NCBI GenBank assembly: GCA_040394475.1
Contig: JBEBSD010000023.1
Location: 1 to 64,000, forward strand
DNA length: 64,000 nt
Reading direction: 5' to 3'
Origin: JBEBSD01 sp040394475
Lineage (GTDB): Bacteria > Bacteroidota > Bacteroidia > Cytophagales > Spirosomataceae
Every line of letters starts with the position of its first letter. The stretch's first letter is position 1. This document shows, in pieces, positions 17,927 to 26,758 of this stretch. The notes below the pieces were generated by a model. It was given only the letters and a program-made list of their open reading frames with translations, did not search any database and was not told the DNA's origin. Both the position numbers and the translations under genes were made by a program.

Positions 17927-17954
17927 GGCTTTAGCCGCACTGCCGGCTAAAGCC
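17927..17954 (+). terminator. Terminator-like hairpin before the ABC genes
   Basis: ggctttagccg (17927-17937) and cggctaaagcc (17944-17954) pair perfectly over 11 bp with a 6-nt loop, followed by gatttgttatat. It could end or attenuate the upstream transcript 27 bp before the ATPase gene. Confidence 0.6.
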
Positions 17955-17980
17955 GATTTGTTATATAGGATGGAAACCTT

Positions 17981-19483
17981 ATGAGTTCATCGCACGCAGG
18001 TACCGTTTTAGAGATCGCCAACCTCTCCAAGTCCTACGCCGGTGTTACCGCGCTGGACAAGGTGCAATTAACGCTTCAAAAAGGAGAAGTACACGCCCTG
18101 ATGGGCGAAAATGGCGCCGGGAAATCGACCTTCATGAAAATCCTGGCAGGCTTGATTCCCCCTGATACCGGGAATATGACGCTCGAAGGCGCCCGGTATG
18201 CCCCCAAAAATGTCCAGGAAGCCCTGAAAGCGGGCGTCTCCATGATCCACCAGGAACTGTTGCTGGTCCCTGAATTATCCGTAGCCCAGAACCTATTCCT
18301 GGGAAAAGAGAAAACCCGCTTCTGGAAATACTGGATCGACAGCGATGCGCTCAACCGGGAAGCCCTGTCCCTGCTGCAGCCGTTGGGATTGTCGGTAAAT
18401 CCGGCCACTCCGATGAAGCACCTCAGCATCGCCCAGATGCAGCTCGTCGAAATCGCCAAGGCCATTTCCAACGACGCACGCATCATCATCATGGACGAAC
18501 CCACCTCTGCCCTCTCCGATAAAGAAGTCGCGGCCCTGTTCGGTCTGATCCGGCAGCTGCAGGCAAAAGGTGTCAGTATTATCTACATTTCCCACAAAAT
18601 GGATGAAATTTTCCGGATCGCCGATACCATCACGGTATTGCGTGACGGAAAATACATCGCCACCCATCCGGCCGCTGCGCTTGACAACGCGGCGTTGATC
18701 CGGCTCATGGTCGGCAGAGACCTTGCCGATCTTTTCCCTCCGGGCAGCCCTGTCGAAGGGACTCCGTTGCTTACCGTAAGCGGTCTCAGCCGGAAACCGT
18801 TCTTTCAGGACATCTCCTTTGAGCTTCGTGCCGGCGAAGTCCTGGGTGTCGCGGGCCTGATGGGCGCCGGACGGACCGAAATTGCACGGGCGCTCTACGG
18901 CCTCGACCAGCCGGATAGCGGAACCGTCCGGTTAGCAGGCAAAGAATTGGCGCTCCGGGCACCTAAAGAGGCACTCCGGGAAGGCATTGGCTACGTGAGC
19001 GAAGACCGGAAAGCGCTCGGGCTGGTCACCGGCCTGTCGGTCCGTCAGAACCTCACCCTCTCCAGTCTGCGCCGTCATGCCCCGAACTATTACATCAACC
19101 GCAGCAGCGAATACACAGACGTCGCCGCCATGACCCGGCGGCTGCAGATCAAAACAACAGGACCCGAACAAAAAGTAAACAACCTGAGCGGGGGTAACCA
19201 GCAAAAAATTGCGATCGGAAAGATCTTGCTGGCCAATCCCAAAGTCCTGATACTGGATGAACCCACCCGCGGCATCGACATCGGGGCCAAATCGGAAATC
19301 TATAACCTCATACGGGAGCTGGCCGGAGCAGGGATCGGGATTTTATTAATCTCTTCCGAATTGCCGGAAATCCTGGGAATGAGTGACCGGATCCTGGTCA
19401 TCGCCCAGGGGAAACACACCGCTACCCTTTCCCGGCAGGAAGCCACCCAGGAAACCATCATGCATTTTGCCATCCCTTCCTGA
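17981..19483 (+). CDS. Sugar ABC transporter ATP-binding protein (RbsA-like)
   Basis: A 500-residue tandem ATPase. The first half has Walker A GENGAGKST (residues 43-51), a signature-like LSIAQMQLVEIAKA and Walker B IIIMDEPTSALSD. The second half has the degenerate P-loop GLMGAGRTE, LSGGNQQK and VLILDEPTRGIDIGAKSEIY. This two-domain pattern with an impaired second P-loop is that of RbsA/MglA/XylG-class sugar importers. The permease follows directly. No periplasmic binding protein gene is found before the ATPase or after the permease. Confidence 0.95.
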   Translation: MSSSHAGTVLEIANLSKSYAGVTALDKVQLTLQKGEVHALMGENGAGKSTFMKILAGLIPPDTGNMTLEGARYAPKNVQEALKAGVSMIHQELLLVPELSVAQNLFLGKEKTRFWKYWIDSDALNREALSLLQPLGLSVNPATPMKHLSIAQMQLVEIAKAISNDARIIIMDEPTSALSDKEVAALFGLIRQLQAKGVSIIYISHKMDEIFRIADTITVLRDGKYIATHPAAALDNAALIRLMVGRDLADLFPPGSPVEGTPLLTVSGLSRKPFFQDISFELRAGEVLGVAGLMGAGRTEIARALYGLDQPDSGTVRLAGKELALRAPKEALREGIGYVSEDRKALGLVTGLSVRQNLTLSSLRRHAPNYYINRSSEYTDVAAMTRRLQIKTTGPEQKVNNLSGGNQQKIAIGKILLANPKVLILDEPTRGIDIGAKSEIYNLIRELAGAGIGILLISSELPEILGMSDRILVIAQGKHTATLSRQEATQETIMHFAIPS

Positions 19484-19499
19484 TCCAACCGACAAACCT

Positions 19500-20438
19500 A
19501 TGCGTACCCTTTCATTTAAAACTATCGGACAATACGGAATTGCCATCGCCTTTCTGCTCATCTGCTGCCTGCTGGCTTTCCTCCATCCGAAATTCATGAC
19601 GATTCCCAACCTGCGGATTATTCTCACGCAGGTCTCGATCAACGCCCTGCTCGCGTTTGGGGTGACCTTTGTGATCATCACCGGCGGCATCGATTTATCG
19701 CTCGGGTCTATATTGGCTGTTGCCGGGATCACCGCCGCCCTCTTTGCACACCCGGACGCCTACCCGCTGGTTGTCCCCCTGGTACTCGCAATCGGCGCAG
19801 GCGTTGCGATGGGCGGTTTCAACGGCCTGGTCGTCACCAAAAGCAAGGTGCCGCCCTTTATTGTCACCCTGGGCACCATGACCATCGGCCGGGGCCTGGC
19901 CCTGATTTTCAGCAATGGCCGCCCGGTGTCCAACCTCTCCGATTCCTTCAACTTCATTGGCGGCGGAACCCTCTGGGGGATCCCCTTCCCTATTATTATC
20001 CTGATCGTCGCCTTTATCGCGTGCTCTGTTTTACTGAACAAAACTACCTGGGGACGGTATATGTATGCGGTCGGGGGAAATGAGCTGGCCGCCAGAGCCT
20101 CCGGAATTAACGTCAACCGGATCAAAATGCTGGTCTACACCCTTTGCGGCGGGCTCGCAGGCGTAGCCGGGATCCTGCTCACCTCGCGGATTACAACCGG
20201 GCAGCCCAATGCCGGGGTCGGTTTTGAGCTGGATGCCATCGCCGCTGCCATTATAGGCGGCACCAGCACCTCCGGCGGATCGGGTACGATGCTCGGCACC
20301 CTGCTCGGGGCGCTCCTGATCGGGGTCATCAGCAACGGGCTGGATCTCATGAACGTTTCCTCCTATTACCAACTGGTGGTCAAGGGAACGATCATCATTG
20401 CGGCGGTCGTACTGGACAGCGTTACCCGCAAATCGTAA
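19500..20438 (+). CDS. Sugar ABC transporter permease (RbsC-like)
   Basis: A 312-residue inner-membrane protein. The ATG at 19500 lies 16 bp after the ATPase stop and begins MRTLSFKTIGQYGIAIAFLL; the in-frame extension upstream merely overlaps the ATPase. It has eight to ten hydrophobic segments and the family motifs GIDLSLGSILAVAG, NGLVVTKSKVPPFIVTLGTM and AIIGGTSTSGGSGTMLGTLLGA. It makes the membrane channel for the ATPase encoded just upstream. The absence of an adjacent binding protein means the partner must lie elsewhere, for example the RbsB-like lipoprotein at 60333. Confidence 0.93.
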   Translation: MRTLSFKTIGQYGIAIAFLLICCLLAFLHPKFMTIPNLRIILTQVSINALLAFGVTFVIITGGIDLSLGSILAVAGITAALFAHPDAYPLVVPLVLAIGAGVAMGGFNGLVVTKSKVPPFIVTLGTMTIGRGLALIFSNGRPVSNLSDSFNFIGGGTLWGIPFPIIILIVAFIACSVLLNKTTWGRYMYAVGGNELAARASGINVNRIKMLVYTLCGGLAGVAGILLTSRITTGQPNAGVGFELDAIAAAIIGGTSTSGGSGTMLGTLLGALLIGVISNGLDLMNVSSYYQLVVKGTIIIAAVVLDSVTRKS

Positions 20439-20483
20439 ACCGGCGCTGCATTCAATCAGGCAACACCACCAACAGACTGACCA

Positions 20484-21314
20484 ATGGAAAAGCCAATACC
20501 CGTTCCGACGATCCATTTATTTCCGCGGCTGGACGAAATGCTTATCGATTTGCTGCGATCATTGACTCCGGAAGAATGGAATGCACAGACCGTTGCCAGG
20601 CTGTGGAAAGTAAAAGATGTGGCTTCCCATTTACTGGATGGCAACCTGAGAGGCTTGTCCATTTCCAGAGACGGTTTTTTCGGTGAACCCACTGAAAACA
20701 TCCATTCATATCAGGACCTTGTCGCATTTCTCAATGAACTGAACAGAAGCTGGGTAGCAGCCGCGAAAAGACTCAGCCCGGAGGTGCTGACCTTCCTGTT
20801 GGAAGCGACCGGAAAACACTATACCGGACACCTGGCCAGCCTGGATCCGTTCGGACGCGCCGTTTTTTCTGTCGCCTGGGCGGGGGAAGACACTTCATTG
20901 AACTGGTTTCACATCGCTAGGGAATACACGGAGAAATTTCTGCACCAGCAGCAAATCAGGGATACTATAGGCAATCAGGGGCTTTTGACAAGGGAATTCT
21001 ACTATCCCTTCCTGGATACACTGATGTATGCGCTCCCCCATACTTACAAAAATGTCCCCGCTGACAACGGTACCATGGTCACGGTGCGCGTCACTACGGA
21101 AATCGGCGGCGAATGGCACCTCATCAAAAGAGCGGACCACTGGCAGGTAAGTAAGTCGGCTGACAAAGAGCCAAACGCAACCGTCGCCCTCGATCCCGTT
21201 ACCGCCTGGAAATTGTTCTCAAAAAGCATGGCTCCCCAGGAGGCGCCCGCAACGATAACCGGTGACCAGGCACTGGGACAGCACGCTTTGCGAATGGTAG
21301 CATTTATGGCCTGA
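20484..21314 (+). CDS. DinB/MDMPI-like (maleylpyruvate isomerase N-domain) protein
   Basis: A 276-residue protein resembling the mycothiol-dependent maleylpyruvate isomerase family. It has a helical-bundle N-terminal half with WKVKDVASHLLDGNLRG (first metal His) and FHIAREYTEKFLHQQQIRD (Glu and second His), and a small C-terminal domain with an SCP2-like pattern (VALDPVTAWKLFSKS). Bacteroidota do not make mycothiol, so the enzyme probably uses another thiol or acts on another substrate. It starts 45 bp after the permease on the same strand but shows no functional link to sugar import. Confidence 0.7.
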   Translation: MEKPIPVPTIHLFPRLDEMLIDLLRSLTPEEWNAQTVARLWKVKDVASHLLDGNLRGLSISRDGFFGEPTENIHSYQDLVAFLNELNRSWVAAAKRLSPEVLTFLLEATGKHYTGHLASLDPFGRAVFSVAWAGEDTSLNWFHIAREYTEKFLHQQQIRDTIGNQGLLTREFYYPFLDTLMYALPHTYKNVPADNGTMVTVRVTTEIGGEWHLIKRADHWQVSKSADKEPNATVALDPVTAWKLFSKSMAPQEAPATITGDQALGQHALRMVAFMA

Positions 21315-21442
21315 GCCGGAAAGCTGCGATCGGGTAACCTCAATAATTCTTACTACATTCGACATTTATAAGTATCTTCCGCCGGAGGTAAGATCACCCG
21401 GACAACGATGCTTTCAGCCAGTATCCGCCAAAGTGTTTGAAA

Positions 21443-22495
21443 ATGGAGACCGTTCACTATAGTTTAACAGCGCTCGCTGTACTGTTACTGATCATCAGCC
21501 TGTTGCCGCTGATACGTTCCGATTACTGGACCTTCAGGATTTTCGATTTTCCCAGGTTACAAAAGCTGACGCTGAGCGCACTGACGGCAGTAGTCATGTT
21601 GTGCTTCCCTTCGGAATCCCTGTACTACAACGCCGCCGTTATACTTCTCGGGATCAACTGTATCTACCTGGCTACGTTGGTCTATCCCTATACGCCTTTT
21701 GCCAGACGCCGGGTGAAGTCGGTGGTCTCGGTGAAAGAAGAAAACTGCATTTCAATGCTGGTGGCAAATGTCTACCAGGAAAACACGGATCATCAAGGCT
21801 GCATGCGGGTGCTGTCGATGGCAGATGCGGATGTGATCCTGTTGCTGGAAACGGATCGCGCATGGGAAAAAGGGGTTTCCCGATTGCAGGAACAGTACCC
21901 GCACCAGGTTTTGGTACCGTTGGAAAACACCTACGGGATGCTTTTTTTCTCGAAACTCCCCTTGCGGGACGCTCAGGTAAAATTCCTGGTGGAAGCGGAA
22001 ATCCCCTCCATTCACTGCCAGGTACAGCTGCGCAACAAGCAATGGGTGCAGCTCTACTGCCTGCATCCGACACCGCCCTCGCCAACGGAGAATGTACGGT
22101 CCACAGAAAGGGATAAAGAGCTGCTGCTGGTAGCCGAGGCCGCACTTGCCCAACAATTACCCGTGTTGGTACTGGGCGACCTGAATGATGTGGCCTGGAG
22201 CTATACGACGGAGCTCTTTCTGAAAATGAGCGGCCTGCTTGATCCCCGGCACGGCAGAGGTTTCTTTAATTCCTTCAACGCCAATTACCGTTTGCTGCGT
22301 TTCCCGCTGGACCACCTGTTTGTATCCAATCATTTCAAGCTGGTCAATCTCCGCCGGCTCGATAACTTTAACTCAGATCATTTTCCTATCTACGGCAAGT
22401 ATCAGTTCGAACCGGGCGCTCCCCTGGAACAGGAAACCTTACAGCCGGACGCAGCAGACATAGCGATTGCGGAGGAAAAAAAAGAGGCTGTCTGA
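21443..22495 (+). CDS. Membrane-anchored endonuclease/exonuclease/phosphatase family protein
   Basis: A 350-residue protein starting at the ATG 21443. The first 100 residues contain three hydrophobic segments (YSLTALAVLLLIISLLPLI and others), then a positively charged RRRVKSVVSVK linker, then an EEP domain. EEP motifs visible are MLVANVYQENT, the metal Glu in VILLLETD, VQLYCLHPTPPSP, VLVLGDLNDVAWS and the terminal DHLFVSNH with NSDHFPI. This layout matches YafD/SMPDase-like membrane proteins whose catalytic domain sits outside the cytoplasm. Substrate is unknown. The gene ends in the short hairpin aggctg/cagcct across the stop codon. Confidence 0.85.
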   Translation: METVHYSLTALAVLLLIISLLPLIRSDYWTFRIFDFPRLQKLTLSALTAVVMLCFPSESLYYNAAVILLGINCIYLATLVYPYTPFARRRVKSVVSVKEENCISMLVANVYQENTDHQGCMRVLSMADADVILLLETDRAWEKGVSRLQEQYPHQVLVPLENTYGMLFFSKLPLRDAQVKFLVEAEIPSIHCQVQLRNKQWVQLYCLHPTPPSPTENVRSTERDKELLLVAEAALAQQLPVLVLGDLNDVAWSYTTELFLKMSGLLDPRHGRGFFNSFNANYRLLRFPLDHLFVSNHFKLVNLRRLDNFNSDHFPIYGKYQFEPGAPLEQETLQPDAADIAIAEEKKEAV

Positions 22496-22782
22496 GCAGC
22501 CTACCCGTCAGCGCAGTGCAGGATGTTTTCGCCTGCTCCCGGGAGATTCAGAACTATTTTCAACGGTCTTGTCAGTTGGGAACAGCTGTTTATTCGTCAG
22601 AAAAAGAAACCATAACAAAATTTTAATAATAAATTAGCAGCAATAAACAAAAATAAACAAAGGCTTACTGTCGGATATCCGCTGTGACCGGCAGCGCTGA
22701 AGGCTTCCCGGGTAGTGCTGTACGACAGCGATCCGGCCGAAGTAAACGAGAAAACAAAAGAATCCCTGAAAACGGACGAAGT

Positions 22783-25176
22783 ATGTTGAGCGCTATCAGA
22801 AATAACCAACCACCGGCCATCAGGGCGACCGCATCTCCGGTCCGGCACACCAGCTTGCTGATCGCCTGGTGGCTTGCCGTCCTTCTTCCGTTTGCTTCGA
22901 CGGCACAGGATATTTCCCGGTACCATGTTGTATGGGACACTCCCAGTGAAAATGCAGCGGCATCCATGCCGTGCGGCGGCGGCGATATCGGGCTGAATGT
23001 GTGGGTAGAAAACGGGGATATCCTGGTGTACATGGCTAGGTCCGGCAGCTTTGATGAAAACAACGGCCTGATGAAGGCCGGTAGGCTGCGCATCCGGCTT
23101 TCGCCCAACCCGCTGGAGGGCGGTAAAATATTCAAACAGGAATTGCATCTCGCGGAAGGCTATGTAACCATAGAAGGTGCGCATAAGGGCGTAACGATCC
23201 GCACCAAAATCTGGGTGGATGTAGGAAACCCGGTCGTGCACGTCGAATTGAACAGCAACCGGCCCGTCAGCGCCACAGTTGCCTATGAAAACTGGCGTTA
23301 TCAGGACCAGCCCCTGCGTAAGGGCGAAGGCTTCGGTAATTCCTGGAAATGGGCCGTCCCCCAAAATGCCGTGATCAGGAAAGACCACGTAACATTTGAG
23401 GGGCAGCAGGTGCTCTTCTGCCATCGCAACGACCCGGAAACTGTATTTGATGCCACGGTATCGGATCAGGGCATGGAAGCAGTGAAGGAGCAGTTGTACA
23501 ATCCTCTGTCAGGCCTGATATACGGCGGGCTGCTTACGGGCCGCGGCCTTATCCCTGCCGGCACCGGAGCGGGAATTTATGCAAATACACCATTCAAAAG
23601 CTGGCTTGTAAAAACCGCAGCGCCTACCCGGCGGTTTTCCTTCCGCGTCTATTTCCATACCCGGCAGACCGAATCGGTCGAAACCTGGAAAAGCGAATTG
23701 CAAAACCTGGTACAGCTGCTGGAAGGAACGGAAGAGCAGGCCTACGAGGCCACCCGGCAATGGTGGCAACAATTCTGGCAAAGGAGCTACATCCATACCG
23801 GCAATACAGTTAACGACGGTCCGGCCTGGGAAACAGGCCGGAATTATCAGCTGTTCCGGTACATGCTGGCCGCCGGCGGCAAAGGCGAATGGCCGCTCAA
23901 ATTCAACGGCGGGCTGTTTACCGTAGATCCCGTTTACACCGATACCAGCAAAAAATTCACCCCCGATTTCCGCAACTGGGGCGGCGGCGTACATACCATG
24001 CAAAACCAGCGGCTGGTCTATTTTCCAATGCTTAAAAACGGCGACCGGGACCTGCTGAAACCCCAACTGGATTTTTACCTGAGGTTATTGAAAAACGCAG
24101 AGCTCCGCAGCCAGGTCTACTGGCAGCACGAAGGGGCATGCTTTACCGAGCAAATGGAAAATTACGGGCTGCCCAATTTTGCCGAATACGGACAAAAACG
24201 ACCCGACTACTTCGACAAGGGACTCGAGTACAACGCCTGGCTGGAATACCAGTGGGACACCGTGCTGGAGTTTTGCCTGATGATGCTGGAAGAGCACCGG
24301 TATACCGGCGCAGACATCACTGACAAACTCCCCTTTATCAAAAGTTGCCTGCGTTTCTTCGACGAGCACTACCAGTACCGGGCCCGGCTCCGCGGGCGAA
24401 GGGCGCTGGACGGGGACGGGAAACTGGTGCTCTATCCCGGCTCTGCCGCCGAAACCTATAAAATGGCTACCAATGCGACCTCTACCATAGCGGCGCTGCA
24501 GGTGGTCACCGAACGCCTGCTCGCCCTGCCGCCGGCGGTTTTACCGCAGGAAGCGCGCGGCCAATGGGAAGCGTTTCTGAAACGGATACCTGCCATCAGC
24601 TTTGGGCAGTTCGATGGAAAAACCACCATCGCACCCGCCAGGTCGTGGGAACGCATCAACAACGTGGAGTCGCCCCAGCTCTACCCGGTATATCCCTGGG
24701 GGCTCTACGGTGTGGGCAAGCCCGATCTGGACATCGCGCTCAATACCTGGCGTCTCGACACCAACGTGGTCAGGTTCAGAAGCCATGTGGGCTGGAAACA
24801 GGACAACATCTGGGCGGCGCGCCTGGGGCTGGCCGAAGAAGCATGGAAGCTCACGTCGCTGAAGCTTCAAAACGGCGAACGGCGCTTTCCGGCATTCTGG
24901 GGGCCCGGATTCGACTGGGTACCCGACCATAACTGGGGCGGAAGCGGCATGATCGGGCTGCAGGAAATGCTCCTGCAGACAGACGACCGGAAAATTTACC
25001 TGTTCCCGGCATGGCCTCCCGACCAGGATGTCCGCTTCAAGCTCCACGCACCGTACAATACCACGGTCGAAGCCGAATGGAAAGCGGGCAAGCTGATCCG
25101 CCTCAACGTAATCCCTGAAGAACGCAGGGCAGATGTCATTATCCACCATACAGCAGCCGGACATGAAAGAGAATAA
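22783..25176 (+). CDS. DUF5703 / GH95-like exported glycosidase
   Basis: A 797-residue protein from the ATG at 22783, which gives a long but usable signal peptide (HTSLLIAWWLAVLLPFASTAQ). The mature N-terminus YHVVWDTPSENAAASMPC and GGGDIGLNVWVENGDILVY is the DUF5703 signature, a beta-sandwich related to the GH95/GH65 N-domain. The central part, from WWQQFWQRSYI onward, forms an (alpha/alpha)6 barrel with FNGGLFTVDP, GACFTEQMENYGLPNF and LVLYPGSAAETYKMATN. It is probably a periplasmic alpha-glycosidase acting on fucose- or galactose-type residues, but the catalytic acid is not assigned. The AraC gene overlaps its 3' end by 14 bp. Confidence 0.82.
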   Translation: MLSAIRNNQPPAIRATASPVRHTSLLIAWWLAVLLPFASTAQDISRYHVVWDTPSENAAASMPCGGGDIGLNVWVENGDILVYMARSGSFDENNGLMKAGRLRIRLSPNPLEGGKIFKQELHLAEGYVTIEGAHKGVTIRTKIWVDVGNPVVHVELNSNRPVSATVAYENWRYQDQPLRKGEGFGNSWKWAVPQNAVIRKDHVTFEGQQVLFCHRNDPETVFDATVSDQGMEAVKEQLYNPLSGLIYGGLLTGRGLIPAGTGAGIYANTPFKSWLVKTAAPTRRFSFRVYFHTRQTESVETWKSELQNLVQLLEGTEEQAYEATRQWWQQFWQRSYIHTGNTVNDGPAWETGRNYQLFRYMLAAGGKGEWPLKFNGGLFTVDPVYTDTSKKFTPDFRNWGGGVHTMQNQRLVYFPMLKNGDRDLLKPQLDFYLRLLKNAELRSQVYWQHEGACFTEQMENYGLPNFAEYGQKRPDYFDKGLEYNAWLEYQWDTVLEFCLMMLEEHRYTGADITDKLPFIKSCLRFFDEHYQYRARLRGRRALDGDGKLVLYPGSAAETYKMATNATSTIAALQVVTERLLALPPAVLPQEARGQWEAFLKRIPAISFGQFDGKTTIAPARSWERINNVESPQLYPVYPWGLYGVGKPDLDIALNTWRLDTNVVRFRSHVGWKQDNIWAARLGLAEEAWKLTSLKLQNGERRFPAFWGPGFDWVPDHNWGGSGMIGLQEMLLQTDDRKIYLFPAWPPDQDVRFKLHAPYNTTVEAEWKAGKLIRLNVIPEERRADVIIHHTAAGHERE

Positions 25177-26068
25177 AGAAGGGTCTCATAAGAACATTTG
25201 GTACGGATTGGGTAGGGAACGGATCGGAATTCCCAAGAACATCCTCAAGACAAGGGTACTCGGCAACCCCCTGCTCAAGCACCTGCATGTCTGTTCAATC
25301 GGGTATTACCCCAAAGCCAAAGATCACTATACCTACCGGAAAAAAGGCCTTCCCGAGAATTTTATCTTTTTCTGCGTCGACGGAAACGGATGGTATCAGA
25401 TCAGGAACCAGCGTTACCAGGTAAGCCCTAACGAATTTTTCATACTTCCCCCGAACGTCGAGCATGCCTATGGCAGCGATACCAATTCCCCCTGGACCAT
25501 CTACTGGATTCATTTCGGGGGGGAGGCACTCCCTGAATTAAATCGCCTGCAGGCCGTGCAGGAACACTTCAAGCCCACTTATACCAAAAACGGGGAAGAG
25601 ATTGTCACCATTTTCAGCCGCATCTATAAAACGCTGCAGCTGGGATACAGCATCGACAACCTGTTGTTCGCCAATATGTGCCTCACCCACTTTCTCACCT
25701 TGTTTGTGTACAGCGAGCGTCACCATGATACGCCGGATACCACCAAGCTCGATTGCGTGGACAATGCGATCCTTTATATGCGCGAACATATCAACCGGAA
25801 CATTTCACTGAGCGACCTGAGCAATCACTACAATTACTCGGTATCCCGATTCTCCAACCTCTTCAAGAAGAAAACAGGCTATGCTCCTATCGACTATTTC
25901 TTCCAGATGAAAATGCAGAAGGCCTCCCAGCAACTCAATTTCACCGACCGCTCCATTAAGGACATTGCGTTGAGTATGGGCTTCGACGACCCCTATTATT
26001 TCTCCAAGCGTTTCCGGACCATCATCGGCATGTCTCCCAAAAAATACCGGGACATGGGGAACGAATAG
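25163..26068 (+). CDS. AraC-family transcription regulator
   Basis: A 301-residue regulator. The ATG at 25163 overlaps the glycosidase end by 14 bp, suggesting translational coupling. Residues 30-130 form a cupin sensing domain (NFIFFCVDGNGWYQIRNQ then PPNVEHAYGSD), and residues 200-295 the double helix-turn-helix (NISLSDLSNHYNYSVSRFS and IKDIALSMGFDDPYYFSKRF, ending GMSPKKYRDM). It is likely to respond to a sugar released by the locus. TATAGTAA-type direct repeats 21 bp apart begin 16 bp after its stop, and similar pairs lie upstream of both susC genes. It is the obvious candidate to bind them, though this is unproven. Confidence 0.92.
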   Translation: MKENKEGSHKNIWYGLGRERIGIPKNILKTRVLGNPLLKHLHVCSIGYYPKAKDHYTYRKKGLPENFIFFCVDGNGWYQIRNQRYQVSPNEFFILPPNVEHAYGSDTNSPWTIYWIHFGGEALPELNRLQAVQEHFKPTYTKNGEEIVTIFSRIYKTLQLGYSIDNLLFANMCLTHFLTLFVYSERHHDTPDTTKLDCVDNAILYMREHINRNISLSDLSNHYNYSVSRFSNLFKKKTGYAPIDYFFQMKMQKASQQLNFTDRSIKDIALSMGFDDPYYFSKRFRTIIGMSPKKYRDMGNE

Positions 26069-26083
26069 TACCAAAATCATCCC

Positions 26084-26112
26084 TATAGTAAAATATTACA
26101 TCATTATAGTAA
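26084..26112 (+). promoter_or_regulatory. Candidate AraC operator upstream of the MaoC operon
   Basis: TATAGTAA occurs at 26084-26091 and again at 26105-26112, exactly 21 bp apart on the same face of the helix. Extended, the half-sites read AGTAAAATA (26087) and AGTAAGACC (26108). It lies 190-220 bp upstream of the MaoC start. Confidence 0.6.
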
Positions 26113-26302
26113 GACCTAGCATTGGTAGGTGTGCCGATACAGCCTAACTTAAATTTTTTATTTAAGGACGATTTTTTTACCTGATTTTATTCGTGAACTG
26201 AGCTGTGAATCCATCATTTTTTCCCGCAAAAAAACTTTGTGGCAGTCAACCCGGTCAAGGGTATTCCTTTGATGCGTACTATTTACTTCTAAACCGCTAC
26301 CG

Positions 26303-26758
26303 ATGTTTCTGAAAAAATATTTTGAAGAGTTCAGGGAAGGTGAGCAGCGTTATACCCGGGGCAGGACCATTACTGAAGCAGACATCGTCCTGCATGCCGG
26401 TCAGTCAGGCGATTTTTTCCCCCATCATATGGATGCGGAATGGTGCCTTACGCAGCCCTTTCAAAAGCGGATTGCCCACGGAACGCTCATTTTCACCGTT
26501 GCCATAGGCCTCACTGCCGATCACATCAATGAGGTATCCATCACTTACGGGTATGACCGCCTGCGTTTCATCAAACCGGTTTTTATCGGCGATACCATCA
26601 AAGCTGCCGTTACCGTCAAAGAGAAAAGAGCGCACAAAAAGCCGGGTTTCGGGCAGGTAACGGAGCTGGTCGAAACCTATAACCAGTTGGATGAACTGGT
26701 GATGGTTTGCGAACACATTTTGCTGGTCACTAAACATGAGCCGGACCATGAACAGTAG
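26303..26758 (+). CDS. MaoC-family hydratase/dehydratase
   Basis: A 151-residue hotdog-fold protein starting MFLKKYFEEFREGEQ. It holds TRGRTITEADIVLHAGQSGD then FFPHHMDAEW, the R-specific hydratase (hydratase 2) motif with catalytic Asp and His, except that the usual Asn of GDxNPxH is Phe here. The family adds or removes water on enoyl/3-hydroxyacyl-CoA. It overlaps the following gene and precedes two CoA-transferase genes, the set expected for a pathway in which an organic acid is activated as a CoA ester and then hydrated or dehydrated. Confidence 0.87.
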   Translation: MFLKKYFEEFREGEQRYTRGRTITEADIVLHAGQSGDFFPHHMDAEWCLTQPFQKRIAHGTLIFTVAIGLTADHINEVSITYGYDRLRFIKPVFIGDTIKAAVTVKEKRAHKKPGFGQVTELVETYNQLDELVMVCEHILLVTKHEPDHEQ

